DNA from: Pseudeuparius sepicola
Lineage: Eukaryota; Arthropoda; Insecta; Coleoptera; Anthribidae
Reading direction: 5' to 3'
Assembly (NCBI GenBank): GCA_963920635.1
Contig: OY987298.1
Coordinates: forward strand, 108,443,309-108,507,308
Length of the DNA stretch: 64,000 nt
The notes under the pieces were generated by a model. The model ran no database searches. It was not told the DNA's origin and was given only the letters and a program-made list of their open reading frames with translations. Positions 12,661 through 24,443 of this stretch are shown one piece after another (the first letter of the stretch is position 1; every line of letters starts with the position of its first letter). The translations under genes were made by a program, and so were the position numbers.

Positions 12661-13656
12661 ATGAACCGCCAAAGAAATTTGTCAATTGGGGATACAGTGC
12701 GAGCATCGTCTCTCCTGGGTGAAGGATATGGAATGCGATATGTTGCTGGTTTGTTAGAAAGACATCATTCCAGCATCTGCCGCACGGTGAGACGACATAA
12801 TGAGACGGGCTCGTAGACCAGGGCAAGGGCGAAAACGTTGCACTAATCAAATTGATGATCGTCTTTTGAGACAACATGCTCTCAGAGACAGGAGAGTCAC
12901 CAGCAATCTTTTAAAAAATGAATTAGGAGATGTTCGAAATGTCTCTATATGGTCTCGAACGGTTAGAAGACATAGGCATAGGATTGAGCAACAGAAGACC
13001 TGCCAAAAAAACATTGCTTATCAGAGAACACAAAGTTATCAGAGATTGAATTTTGCAAGACTACATAAGAATTGGACCATCAATGATTAGAACAAGTTCT
13101 GTTCTCCGATGAAACTAGAGTTGGCCTTAAAGCTCCAGATGAACGTGAGCGTGCCTGGCGAAGACGAGGAGAAAGGTTTGCCAGCTGCAATATCTCCCCT
13201 AAAGTAACTTTTGGTGGTGGCTTTAAAATGCTTGGGGGAGGGGGGAATTTACTTCGATGCTTATACGGAGAGGTCTATGAATGCCCAATATTACTTAGAC
13301 AACATTATTGTCGAACATGTAATGTCTTTTGCTCCGTTTGTTGGAAATAATTTTTTATTCATGCAGGACAACGCTCGTTCCCATGAGGCTAGACAGGCTA
13401 TAGACTATGTAAATGATGTTAATATCACTTTATTACAGTGACCACCTATAACAGTCCTGACATGAATCCTATGGAGCATCTATGGGAATATCTAAATAAA
13501 AAGATTCGAACTCGTGCTAATCACAATCAACTCATAGAGGTCGCTATTGAAGAATGGGAGAATATTCCGCAAGCTTTTGTTGAACATTTGATATCAAGCA
13601 TGCCTCGAAGCATGAATGCAGTGATAAGAAGTAGAGGGGGGCCTACATGGTATTAG
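12661..13656 (+). pseudogene. Tc1-like transposase pseudogene (DDE type)
   Basis: A decayed cut-and-paste transposase. It starts with an ATG and an N-terminal helix-turn-helix region (residues 1-51) that ends at a TAG at 12814, continues in another frame from 12800 (RRPGQGRKRCT linker and second helix-turn-helix), then moves through further frames. The catalytic core is visible in pieces: FSDETRVGLKAPDE near 13100 (first Asp), FMQDNARSHEA near 13365 (second Asp) and NPMEHLWEYLNKKIR near 13470 (Glu), with the Asp-Glu spacing expected of Tc1-type enzymes. The C-terminus ends SRGGPTWY. At least one nonsense codon and four frame changes make it dead. Confidence 0.9.
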
Positions 13657-14283
13657 TGTTGACCCAGATGCATTTTTTCTATTTTGCTGAATATTTTTCT
13701 TTTTTTAATGAAACATTAAGGCAAATCAATAAAATTAAAAAAATAAGTTCACTATCATAAAGTACACGGACAGAATAGGTAATGTTCTTTAAAAAAAAAC
13801 TGATATTGAAAAATGAAGCGCTAAGTGAGGTGTATGACTATTTCATTTAATTACAAAACAGACTTTAGATGATTAAACTTTGTTTCGTTGTTATGCATTC
13901 GTTTCTAGTTTCTAGAAAAACTCTTTGATGCAAAGTGTAAACATTTCTTAAACCAGCACTGTCTGGAATCTAGTCGATGCAATTATGTATGCACAATCTG
14001 CATAAAACTAATTCTTTGTTAAGATGAAAAAAATTACCCAATTATCTAATGCATTTTACCTTGGATACAATTATTACTCTATTTTATTGTCTGCTATCAA
14101 TTACTTTCATTATAAGCGTAACTATTTAGAGAAGTGATATAGAAAATCATGTTTGTATTAGCATTGACATTAGCCATTTATACCACGAGACACGAGACTA
14201 GGACTAGATATTTTTTCTCATTCGACACTAACAATGACACAGAGACCAAACATAAAAAGAAATATTGTTATAAATAAATAATA
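13657..14283. other. 3' side of the Tc1-like element and spacer
   Basis: AT-rich. The first about 130 bp probably belong to the Tc1 3' end, but no inverted terminal repeat partner was found on the left side. No gene. Confidence 0.35.
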
Positions 14284-14782
14284 TACAGGGTGTTTATTCT
14301 TAAGTGCGAACACCCCCGTAAAATTTGTATTCTCCATCCGATTTTAGCCGCGTTTTTTTCTAAAAATAGGCCACAAAAAACTCTACGTTGGTGCAAAATT
14401 TCAGGTCTTAAGGTCAATTTTCAAGGCCTACTACAATTTTTTTTCTAGTAAAAATGACGAAAACCACTTAGCGATTTTTTTATTTAAAATCTGACACCAC
14501 AGCGTTAATCAGAACAACCAAATTTGAACAAAAAATATACAGGGAGTTCCATTCTGCTGGGTTGAGCAAAATAGGAATTTTAAAGGCATCTGGAGAGTCA
14601 AGTGTGCCATGGAATCCCGTCAAAACAGATGAATGATCAACAGCACTACTCAAAGTGTTGGTGTCCAAAGATTCAATACAAAAATGTACAGGGTCTTTTT
14701 CTCTGGGCGATATCAAAATGCTGAATTTTTTTTATTAAACTTTATATTGGTCAGGAGTGCTCTGGATGAATAATAGTTATTT

Positions 14783-14888
14783 ATGTACCAAGGCACTGAA
14801 GTTCAACTTTTTATTACTCATGTGGAGTTTAGTTGCTGAGGCCTCTGGCCGAGGCAAATAAACCACATGAGTCATAAAAAGAACTTCA
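14783..14888. repeat. 120-bp hairpin repeat, copy 1 (truncated)
   Basis: Starts ATGTACCAAGGCACTGAAG and contains the GGCCTCTGGCC centre; it breaks off after GAACTTCA where the other two copies (40049-40168 and 40658-40777) continue. The palindromic arms around ACTCATGTGG and CCACATGAGT are intact. Confidence 0.7.
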
Positions 14889-16196
14889 AATCGTACAATA
14901 ATGGGCTTCATTATTCAAAGTGTCATACACCGATCCTCGAAACGCCAACCTTGTCGACCGTCAACTGAACATGAGTAAGCTATCATTCTAAAACTATTAT
15001 TTTATTTTTTTGCTCTGAGCTTTTACGTACTTAATTGAATTTTTGCTCTATTACCTACCTGTTGTGCTACACCTGTTGCTATTACTAGGGTTCTTATTTT
15101 ATTGGGTTTTATTTTCATTATTACTTTGCTCTAGTGATCGTTTACCCTTAGCGCATTATTAATATTAGTGGGAATTTACGGGTTTTTGGCTTAGAAGTGT
15201 ATCAAACTAATATCAAGGATTAATTCAGATCTAAAAAACAGTAACTTTCTTTCATTCTACATCCTTTATATTAGTTATTGTCTATTCTTGTACCTTGCTT
15301 ACATTTTTTTATTGCTAGAATATTACTAGTAAATTTATACAATTTCTTTTTAAGTTCCTTAATCAATTACTTGAGCTTTCTGTTTATCATTGGGTTATTA
15401 TATTTTCCTAGTCATTTAATATAGTATATTTTATTAAGAAAATTGTCGATTATTATTATTTTTACCTTGGGTCTCACCTAGATTGAGCTAACAGGGATAG
15501 CTGGGGTATAATACAGGAGTTCGATTTATTTATATGACGTCTACAAAAAGGGTACAAAATACACTTTACTGTACGTGGATATATTTTTAGAGCAGCAAAA
15601 GCTAATATACACTCAGTTTCCTCATTTTTAACAACTCTGCAAAATTTACAGTTCCGTTTCTTTGTTTGTTCCATCATTATAGCCCCAACGCTGGACTTTC
15701 GAAAACGAAAAGCGAGTAATCTTTACTGCAAAATTCCCAACGAATAGAGGTTAGCACCTGACGTCGCGTTTTCGTGGTTCATGTTTAATAAAACGAGATG
15801 CAAAAAGTTAGTCGATACCGCTATGATAATAAGTAATTTTTGGCGAGATACCGCGTTAAACCTGTCAAGGAGATTTTATGTGTTGCTGCATTTCATCTTT
15901 ATGACGTCATCAAATTGCGTGCGTCATAACTTTATGCCCGAATTGAACATTTTATTTTTTAAATCATAATAGAATCCATTCGTGAAGTGGGCAGTTTTCT
16001 GTAGTTTACCGTTTCTAAGTTATATCATTTTAATTAAGATTATTTCCAATGTAAAAGAATATATTTTATTTATAATTCGAAAACTGAAACATTTAGAAAC
16101 TTGATGTCTACTTCAGTAAATTACACATAAAAAAGTGGGTTTTTACTAAAACCAAAAAATCACAATAAAAAAAATAATGGGCTTCATTATTGTACG
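14886..16196. repeat. Possible nested element bounded by inverted ATCGTACAATAATG
   Basis: The left boundary reads AATCGTACAATAATGGGC and the right boundary GCTTCATTATTGTACGATTT, inverted copies. About 1.3 kb between them has no recognised coding region. The same boundary motif with flanking sequence recurs at 40564-40650 next to hairpin copy 3, so this may be part of one composite repeat family. Confidence 0.4.
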
Positions 16197-16905
16197 ATTT
16201 CTGTGCTTTTAAAGACGATTTTGGGACATTTTAATGCCGATTTCAAGAAAATATTAATAAATACAAAAGCAATTTATTTCTTTACATCATTCAACCAACA
16301 AATAAAAACAATTCAAATTGCCGGACCTTTATCAATAAAGTCACTGTCTAGATGATACATTTTCTGTGCGTTTCCTGTTGTGGCACACCAGCCACCATAA
16401 CTTATATGGACACTGGCAGGCTTCTGTATTTTTTAGACTTAGTTCGTTTGTAATGTCTGGGGTGGTTTTGATATACTCGATTTTTGACCTGTATAAAGTT
16501 TAAAAAATTCAGCATTTCGAGTTGCTACAGAGAAGAACACCTTGTATATTTGTTATTGGATCTTTGCACATCGACACTGTGAGTAGTCATGTTCAATCAT
16601 CCAACCGTTTCTAAGTAATTCCATGGCACACTTGACTCGCCAAATGAGTTTAAAATTCCTATTTTGCTCAACTTTTACAGTCTGAAGAATGGAACTCCCA
16701 GTATATATTTTGTTCAAATTTGGTATAAATGGGTTTTAGGTTGTTCTAATTAACGCTGTGGTGTCAGATTTTAAATAAAAAAATCGCTAAAACCTGAAAT
16801 TTTGTTTTTTGCTGCCTATTTTTAGAAAAAAATGCGGCTAAAATCGGATGGAAAATACTAATTTTACGGGGGTGTTCGCACTTATGATGAAACACCCTAT
16901 ATATA

Positions 16906-17803
16906 TACAGTGTGGACATTTTAGTGTGCAACATATGGGAATTTTTTTTATTAATTGCACAACCAAAATACAAATATTGCCGAAAGTTGGTGCATGTTCG
17001 ATAATCATATTAGGTGCCCTTAGAATGGTTGCAAGTCAAACAGCATACAGGGTAGGTCAAAAAATATAAAAATTGTTCAAGAGTAAAGTACCCTTATTTC
17101 AAAGAATTCAGCAAAATGTTATTAAGAAGTTGTTTAGAATTAAAAGTTATGCCTAAATACCAAAACATGGCCTCCTAAGAAAAAAAAATTTTTTTTTGAA
17201 AAACATTAATAATTTTCCAAAAATACATTTTTTTTAATATTCCCCCTAAACACTTTCATAAATTAATCAAAATCAAATTAATTTCTCATAACTTTGGTCA
17301 AATTCAAGCATATTTGTAAAATTAACTTAGATTTTTAGTTTTTTAGGAAATCACAAACTTCATGTTTGTTGCAACGATATTAAACACAACTTTAAAATTT
17401 CGCAAAAATTCTTATGAACAAAGTAAAACATTAGTAATGATAATGTGTCTATTAAAAAACTCTCATTTAAGGTTACTTTAAATGTTTAATAAGAAACTGT
17501 GGAAATTCATCGACGAAAAATTTTTTTTCTTAGGAGGCTATGTTTTGGTATTTAGGCAGAGCTTTTAATTCTAAACAACTTTTCTTAATAACCGTTTCCT
17601 GAATTTTTTGAAATAAGGATAATTCACTCTTGTGCATTTTTTATATTTTTCGACCTACCCTGTATGCTGTTTAACTTGCAACCATTCTAAGGGCACCTAA
17701 TATGATTATCGAACATGCACCAACTTTCGGCAATATTTGTATTTTGGTTCTGCAATTAATAAAAAAAATTCCCATATGTTGCACACTAAAATGGCCACAC
17801 TGG
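16906..17803. repeat. Fold-back element with TACAGTGTGGAC ends, about 900 bp
   Basis: Abuts the previous element. The arms pair for nearly 300 bp on each side, from TACAGTGTGGACATTTTAG at the left to GGCCACACTGGA at the right, through the CTAAATACCAAAACATGG block. Only the central roughly 300 bp are unpaired. A related but unpaired start occurs at 63775 to the end of the window. Confidence 0.8.
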
Positions 17804-18264
17804 ATATATTTAATTTTCTTGCAATGATTATTATTTATTGGCATGCGAGTTGTTATTAAAATCTTAGGGGAATTTTACAGCAATCATATACAATTTTTAA
17901 AGCAGGTGGGGCCGCGATGGGGTCTCGTTTGGGGGGGAGAGGTGGGGCAAGTTGGTGCATTTGCCCCTGGAAGTTGACACAAATACAGTTTTTGCCGACT
18001 AAACTCTACTCTTCACTTCTCTCGTCTATATTCTATATTCTATTTGTCTGTTAGTTCTGACTTATTTCTATATAGAACCTCCCATCTATATTATGTATTT
18101 AAAGCATAATATACAGCAGATTAAGCTTGCTGCCATCTAACGGCATTATTACGTAATAATAATAATTATGTTAGCTATTCGCGCTTTGTTTCTGTTTTTT
18201 AGTAAAATATGTATTTTGAAATGGTCGAGTACTTGCCCCCCCTCCTGAAAAATATTGTAATGAC

Positions 18265-18440
18265 GCCATAGCGATGTTCGGAGCATTGCCAACTATTTAG
18301 GCAGCATGATTTTCTGCCTTCGATTGACCTTGGTTCGAATCGAGTTCAGAGCAGACTGCATGCACATGTTAAAAACACTGCTGATGGCCAAAATGTGGAA
18401 GCACGGTATTGCTCCTTAATAGCATTATCAGTGTGATTTA
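18265..18440 (+). repeat. Possible tRNA-derived SINE head
   Basis: A TAGCGATGTTCGG word (18268-18280) resembles a pol III A box and GGTTCGAATCG (18331-18341) is a good B box, about 50 bp apart. The arms do not fold into a full cloverleaf, so this is not a functional tRNA gene. The stretch that follows contains a repeat that recurs at 54125-54305. Confidence 0.35.
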
Positions 18441-18625
18441 CTAATTGTCCTACACTCACTGGTATTACTAAGGTTTTCTAGAGTTTTCCGTAGTATTTGA
18501 GCGAATGCTATCCTAGTTCTACCGCGAACAGTCGGCCCTAGCCGCAAATGACAACGAAGGCAAATAATAGTAATTGCCCCCGCACAAGCATTTAGTTGCT
18601 TTTGGGGTACTACGAGTATTCTGAA
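18440..18625. repeat. Dispersed repeat, also found at 54125-54305
   Basis: Shares TGAGCGAATGCTA, TCGGCCCTAGCCGCAAATG and AATAATAGTAATTGCCCCC with the copy at 54125-54305, in the same orientation and order. A weaker, partial match lies near 1525-1580 (CGGCCCTA and GGTTGCTTCTGG). No frame of note. Possibly the body of the SINE-like repeat just upstream. Confidence 0.55.
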
Positions 18626-18727
18626 GACTAAGTACTGATACTATTAAGTTATGCACCTTCAAAAAATAATTATTCTCACAAAAAATTGTAGTGTAAGCAA
18701 CTGATGGCAAAACTATCAACATAGATA

Positions 18728-19014
18728 ACGGCCCTCGTAAAATAAACTGGACCGCCATTGGGCCTAGTCCGCAGAGGGCGCTGGCGTCCGCCTGGATAGC
18801 CGCCGTATTGTGTGCATTTTAGGGGAGTTACAGAGTGCATTCTAGGGGAAAAGCGAAATTTGTGGTGACATTTGACAACGGCCAACCACGGCCCTCATGC
18901 ATTTGACATTTGACAGCCAATGACATGTGCACAAAATTTTTCCAACCTATATGTACATAGGTGGGACAAATGATTGTATTGGAAAAGCAGTCCAGTTTAT
19001 TTTACGAGGGCCGT
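18728..19014. repeat. MITE with ACGGCCCTCGTAAAATAAAC ends, 287 bp
   Basis: The left end ACGGCCCTCGTAAAATAAAC continues to CTGGAC; the right end is the exact reverse complement for 25 bp. A third, internal copy of ACGGCCCTC occurs at 18889. No coding capacity. Confidence 0.75.
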
Positions 19015-20229
19015 GACGTAGGTACAGTGTAGTTCAAATTCGAAACTGTTGTTTTTTCCCCTTATTTTCAAATAGCTTAGTTGCCTTTGAGAACAGTTGA
19101 AAGGCGTAAAACACATCGTGATATCTCCAGGTCTTTTTTTACCATTTTCCTCAAAGTTCCGTGTGAATATTTTCAATTTCGTTCTTCGTCCTTCTCAGGA
19201 AAGATACAGGTTCTTAAATGTAGAGTTTAAAAATCACTTCGTATATTTGTCAAGAACGATTTTGTGATTTATGTTTAAAACAATTTTTTTAGTGTCGTGT
19301 TTTGTTATTATCTCCCATTTAAGGATAAATTTACAAGATGCAAAAGCTAAGGGAGATTAAATTCTACATACTTATACCTATACCTACTTAGTAAAAATGT
19401 TTCACAGATGTACGTCAGTAAAAGGTAGGGGATAAAATTCTCTCCACGATTTTCATTTGTTTTCGAGTTACAACAATGAGAACGAAGTTGTCGAAATGGA
19501 CCTAAAGAGATATAACGAATCTCAACTCGATATCTCTAAAATTGGCAAAAATATGGGGAAGGATTTTTGTATTACCATTGAGCAAAGTAACTCAATGGCA
19601 TTACTCAATAAGTTGGCCATGGCCGTTCCATTTCATTTTCACTGTCAGCCTAGCTTTTTATTTATAAGTTTCGTGTTGAACGCAAAATATCGAGAAAATC
19701 AGGGGCAAGCGAAGAGCTTTCCTTTTTTCCTGTGTCTGTCAAAATCAAGCAGCCAACCAGTCATATAAAATTATCCTACCTAAACTAGAGAGCATTTTTT
19801 TTATTTGTACTTTATTACATGTGTTTGTTTATATTTATATGTTCTAATTTGACATAATATAATATAATATTTTGTACTGTATTAAACTGAATTTTTAGTT
19901 TTTCATAGGAAGAAAATCTTCCACTGGAAATTTCTTATTTTATAGCGGTTGCGAAATTTTAAAAAAAATTTAATGTAAGGTAATTTTTGAAATTTTGTAC
20001 CTACGTTTTTGAAAATTTCTTACACATTTTCAAACTTCCTATAAAATCTCATCTATCTAATTATACTAACCCGGCGACAGGAATCGCAAAAATATCAAAA
20101 ATGATCGAAAATTTACAAGCTTTTCAACGATTTCGGAGATTTCCTTACTTTTCATGGAATTTTCCACACTCCAAAAAAAATATTTTTGTTGTCTTACATC
20201 AACTCGCACACTATCTGCACACGAACATA
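19015..20229. other. Spacer without recognised gene
   Basis: Contains an open frame at 19457-19768 with no detectable domain; AT-rich. I see nothing else to support. Confidence 0.4.
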
Positions 20230-21700
20230 TACAGGGTTTCCCAACGAAAACTTGACCTGCCCCAAAAATTAGAAAACCGAAAATTCGCCGAGACCCGTCG
20301 ATTTTTGTTCGTGGGGGGAGCTTTTTTGATGTCAAGACAACCCGATATGTTCATCCCCCTAATCCCTAGCAACCCCAACTGTAAAATTTCAAATCTAACT
20401 TCCCCCCTTGTGGCACATCATTTTAAAGCCCTTTTTTTATTGCGAATACAGTGATGTATCGTTTTTAAAATTTTGTTGAGATTTGACAGAATTATTGGCT
20501 AAAAACGGAAAGTTGACAATCCACTGTACGCGTAGTAATTTCTACACAAATGCCCGCCACTAATAAGTTTTTATCTACTACACACGACCAAATTACCTAG
20601 TTTTTATTGACATGTCGATCAGTTTACAAAAAAGTCACAAATGAAAAAGATGAAGCAAAACAAAAAAGTTCATACGAATTCAAACCTTATATATTTTTAA
20701 AATTTAATATGTAACAAAAAGTCACTGCCACCAAAAAGTTACCGTTTTTTTGCTTGTAACCAGAAAATCGTTAGTTTCAGCCCGCTTTTGAAATTGAAAG
20801 TGAAAACGTATTTTCGAAATGGTTTATTCTATCGCGGAAATGGTAGACATTGTTGCAATTTGTTATCGAAATCCTGATTGCGCTAAAGCTACAGCACGCA
20901 TTGCAACAATTTCTAACCTTTCCGCGATAGAATAAACCATTTCAAAAATACGTTTACACTTTCACTATCAGGCTGAAACTAACGATTTCGTAATTACAAG
21001 AAAAAAAAACGGGGAATTTTTTGTGACAGTGACTTATTGTGACTGTTATTTTAAAAAGACATAAAAGTTTGAATTCGTTTGAAATTTTCTTGTTTTGCTT
21101 CAGCTTTTTCATTTGTGACTTTTTTGTAAACTGATTGACACGTCAATAAAAACTAGGTAATTTGGCCGTGTGTAGTAGATAAAAAACTTATTAGTGGCGA
21201 GCATTTGTGTAAGAAATTACTACGAGTGCAGTGGATTGTCAACTTTCCGTTTTTGGCCAATAATTCTGTCAAATCTCAACAGATTTCTAAAAACGACGCA
21301 TCACTGTATTCGCAATTAAAAGTTGGGGTTGCTAGGGATTAGGAGGATGAAGGGAATTTTGTTATATCTACGTTTTTGTCGTTTTTATATTGCTATATAT
21401 TGTTTTTCTCTTTTTCAGTAAGTATATAAATATTTTCTTTGTATTGTATTCATTTTTTTTCTCTCTCTTGTTTCTCTTGGTTATATGGTTGTTTACATGT
21501 AAATTGTCCTGTAAATGGGTAAAACTGTTGGGCAATAAAGGCTATTATTATTATTATTATTATTATGAACATATCGACTTGTATTGACTGTAAAAAAGCT
21601 CCCCACCCCAAGAACAAAAATTGACGGGTCTCGGCGAATTTTCAAATATTTTTCGTTTTTCTAATGTTTGGGGGTCAAGTTTTCGTTGGAAAACCCTGGA
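20230..21700. repeat. Giant palindrome (fold-back element), 1.47 kb
   Basis: Left end TACAGGGTTTCCCAACGAAA; right end TTTCGTTGGAAAACCCTGGA. The arms pair nearly end to end with a centre near 20890, flanked by TTTATTCTATCGCGGAAATG and its inverse. The right arm is interrupted by a LINE tail (21352-21564); without it the arms would be the same length. No coding role seen; the frame at 19987-20454 is just one arm read through. Confidence 0.85.
21352..21564 (+). mobile_element. 5'-truncated non-LTR retrotransposon tail
   Basis: An insertion in the right arm of the palindrome, recognised because the left arm has no counterpart. It ends in GGGCAATAAAGGCTATTATT followed by a TTA repeat, the tail style of many insect LINEs, and is flanked by ATGAA (21347-21351 and 21565-21569), a plausible target duplication. 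No protein-coding part remains. Confidence 0.7.
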
Positions 21701-22002
21701 TGCACAGCAGTAATATAAATTAGATATCGCTTATTTCTCAAAAATAATACGTAATAATTAGTTTACTTGTTTTCCTTTTCTTAACTTAGTGGAAATATTT
21801 ACTCGACAATGTATTAAAAACACATTAAAAATTAAGTGAACCTTTTGGATATCGGTGATTTAAAAACACTTATGAAATATTAAACATCAACATAGATTTA
21901 GCTTGCATCTACACATGTAAAAGTTTTAAGACATTTACATGTACACTCTTAGCAACAAATCAGAAACAACAATAAGTATCACGTGAAAGCAATTCTATAA
22001 TA

Positions 22003-22923
22003 TCGAGTGGGTCAAACAAATTTGGACTTTACTATTTTGACTATATTTTTTTTGTTTATCAACCGATTTTAAGAAACGAGCCATCGTTGCTTGCAGAAAA
22101 TAACGTTTATTGACAGGAGAACTTCAAAATGGCCTTTTAAAATACAATATGGCGGCGATGTTTGAATTTAGCGCTTTGTTCGGTCTTAATCTTTTTGAAG
22201 AAAAAATATCGGAGCGATGTAACCAATGCAAAATGTGCAAATCTACAATTTTGAATCACAGCGAGGAAAATCGGTCCATCGGAGGCGAAGTTAAACGCAA
22301 TAAAAGAAAGTGTCATTTTCATCGTTGATATGCTGTAGTACCTGCTGAAGCTGCCTTCTTTATCTTGCCCTTAATTTCGTTATTTACCAACCGATTTTAA
22401 AAAACGAGGCATCACTGCTAACCGAAAAGAACGTACCTACTTTTGACAGAAAACTTCAAAATGGCCGATTTTTTAAATACAATATTGCGGTGATATTTAA
22501 ATATAAGTACCTACTAATTATTTTTGAAGAAAAGTATCGAAATGAAGATGAATATACACAAAGTGAATAAAGTAGACTTTCTGTACATTTTAGGACAAAT
22601 GTGGCCGCCATATTCATAAAATCAGCCATTTTCCTTACGATGGCCGTAAAATGCGGAGCAAGGCCTGTTTTGTTGAGGAAGAGACAATTTTCAAGCAAGG
22701 CTTCAATCTTGGAATTTAGAAAATCAGTCATTTCGAACATTTCTGTTAATAATCCAAGCAACGGTGTAACATGTTGGATTTGAAAAAACCGACAATTTTG
22801 AAGTTTCCTATCAATAGTCCATTCTTTTCTGCAAGCAACGATGCTTCGCTATATAAAATCGGTGGATAAACAAAAAAAATATGGCTAAAACAAAGAAGTC
22901 CAAATTTTTTTGGCCCACCCGGT
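22003..22923. repeat. Fold-back element with AGTGGGTCAAA ends, about 920 bp
   Basis: The left arm (GTGGGTCAAACAAATTTGGA, then TTTGTTTATCAACCGATTTT) is repeated inverted at the right (AAAATCGGTGGATAAACAAA, then CCAAATTTTTTTGGCCCACC). The middle contains further inner copies of the AACTTCAAAATGGCC block. The open frames over it are on both strands and overlap, so I treat them as chance. Confidence 0.75.
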
Positions 22924-23692
22924 GTATTTAAAAGTTATGATATAGTAAATATGAATTTTAAAGGGTAACACTATATCGTAATTACCATAAATGTCATTTA
23001 CAAGGAAAAACAAAATGAATAATAACATCAAGAATATTACCTACCTACTTATATTCCCATTTATTTTTAACAATAGGTAAATACAATTTCACATCAGTAA
23101 TGAATTTAAAATCAGAAATAACAATTTGCTTCAGTCTCGACGTTAATAATGGAAATTATAACTTATTGTAACTGCGACATGAATAAAAATCGCCCCAAAT
23201 AATGTTTAAAACAGTTTCCATTAGAACCAGTGTGCTATACAGGGAGTCAGTAAATATATCTACCTGTTAGTAAGCTTGAAGAAGCTTTGATCCCAAAAGT
23301 ACACCCATGAAATAATTTTTTAATGTGCAGAAAATAAAAAGTTATGGCGTTTAAAATATTTTCCGAATTTTAGAGATAGTTTGAATGCCACTGGTCGCAA
23401 GATCCCTTCATTATTGAAGCGATGGTTTACTACTAAAGCATTGCCATACCGTCAGAGAATTCGTAGAAAATCTGTAAAAATTCGCAAATTTCCACAACTC
23501 CCGTGGGGTATAGCAGCGGCGCTTTACTTTTTTTAAGTGTATTTGGGCCTGTGTAGCTCTATCAAAGTCTAGAGAATACTATAAGTCCGCTCACTTGGCC
23601 TGTGTAAACAAATATTTCCCTCCTGTCTTAATCAATTATTTCTATAGTCATCGAAATATTATAATATTATTACAAAATACTCGTATTATGCA
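22924..23692. other. Spacer left of the retroelement
   Basis: No gene recognised. A lone ACAGGGAGTCAG motif at about 23239 may be the end of another decayed fold-back element. The last four bases (TGCA, 23689-23692) are the target duplication of the retroelement. Confidence 0.4.
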
Positions 23693-24105
23693 TGTTATAT
23701 CCGACCTCAAGCATCACCTTGATCATAACCTTGTTTTTACCCTTGATTCTGTTTACTGTTGGATATTATGTTCTCATTCTCTATTGTTCAAGATGCTTAC
23801 TACACAGATATCATTTACCATTGTATATTGTTCTAGAATGATTACTAGAACATATCATATTCCTTTTGAGTATTGTTAAAACTTGCTTACTGCAAGAATT
23901 GCAGAATTTGATCTTCCCTTTGTCTTTATATTCTTTTCCCATGAGAACCACAACACCTCAGCATAACAGATCTGTATAAATAGGACCTAGTAAAGTAAGA
24001 GTGTTAATTCTAGTCTTGTCTGTAGTCTAAGCCGAAACTCTGTAACTCGCGTTACTCAAATAAAAGTTTTTTAAAAAAGTCTTCGTCTTCACGTCGCCCG
24101 TAACA
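23693..24105 (+). repeat. 5' LTR, 413 bp
   Basis: Starts TGTTATATCCGACC and ends CGCCCGTAACA. A TATAAATA box lies at 23975-23982 and an AATAAA signal at 24059-24064, which sets the U3/R/U5 order. Identical by eye to the 3' LTR; a diverged solo copy is at 46168-46581. Confidence 0.95.
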
Positions 24106-24108
24106 ATT

Positions 24109-24126
24109 TGGTGTCAGAAGTGGGAT
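24109..24126 (+). promoter_or_regulatory. Primer binding site, tRNA-Leu type
   Basis: TGGTGTCAGAAGTGGGAT, three bases after the LTR. It is complementary to the CCA-bearing 3' end that I associate with eukaryotic leucine tRNAs (CCCACTTCTGACA plus CCA). The tRNA assignment rests on memory of that tRNA end. Confidence 0.8.
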
Positions 24127-24133
24127 CCTCGAT

Positions 24134-24277
24134 AAAAGGGTCTTCAACGAGGGAGATCCGGAGGCACTTAGAAGGACAGTCTCCTCGGGGGTCACCACAA
24201 CACTACGATTGGAGCCAGCTGAAAAGGGTCTTCGACAGGGAGATCCGGAGGCACTAAGAAGGACAGTCTCCTGAGGC
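24134..24277 (+). repeat. Two direct 55-bp repeats in the retroelement leader
   Basis: Copies at 24134-24187 and 24222-24277, each running from AAAAGGGTCTTC through GGGAGATCCGGAGGCACT to GGACAGTCTCCT with a few differences; period 88 bp. They lie between primer site and gag. Position suits a packaging or insulator role, but that is inference. Confidence 0.75.
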
Positions 24278-24320
24278 CAGCATCCAGCAACAACAGCAGC
24301 ATCAACGACATCCAGCGAGC

Positions 24321-24343
24321 ATGAAGTTACTTCTATTGTAAGT
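24321..24343 (+). promoter_or_regulatory. Leader mini-ORF overlapping a splice donor
   Basis: An ATG at 24321 opens six codons, all hydrophobic except one Lys, closed by a TAA (24339-24341) that lies inside the donor GTAAGTG (GT at 24338-24339). On unspliced RNA this is a short upstream frame ahead of the gag ATG at 24444. On RNA spliced to the acceptor at 30013 the same ATG would be in frame with env. Confidence 0.6.
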
Positions 24344-24443
24344 GAAAACTTGAAGTGAATTTTATTTGTGATTTTTTTTGAACTTTCTACGTTGCTATTA
24401 TTGAACTTTCTACGTTATAACGATATTACCTTTTCATTTCAAC

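Larger units (their letters stand above)
14284..16901. repeat. 2.6-kb fold-back element with nested repeats
   Basis: Left arm starts TACAGGGTGTTTATTCTTAA and the right arm ends with its reverse complement up to CACCCTATA; the block with CGAACACCCCCGTAAAA and CATCCGATTTTAGCCGC is shared, so the arms pair over more than 80 bp. Further in, 14480-14720 and 16500-16780 are inverted copies of a conserved core that also occurs near 39000, 48430-49140 and 60980-61220. Other repeats are nested inside. No transposase frame seen. Confidence 0.75.

Noticed and set aside
18320..18350. tRNA gene suggested by GGTTCGAATCG
   Set aside because: The acceptor and T stems do not pair and no normal anticodon loop is formed, so at most a SINE head.
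20066..20335. 89-codon minus-strand frame and 155-codon plus-strand frame (19987-20454)
   Set aside because: Both lie on an arm of the giant palindrome and have no domain; repeat DNA read through.
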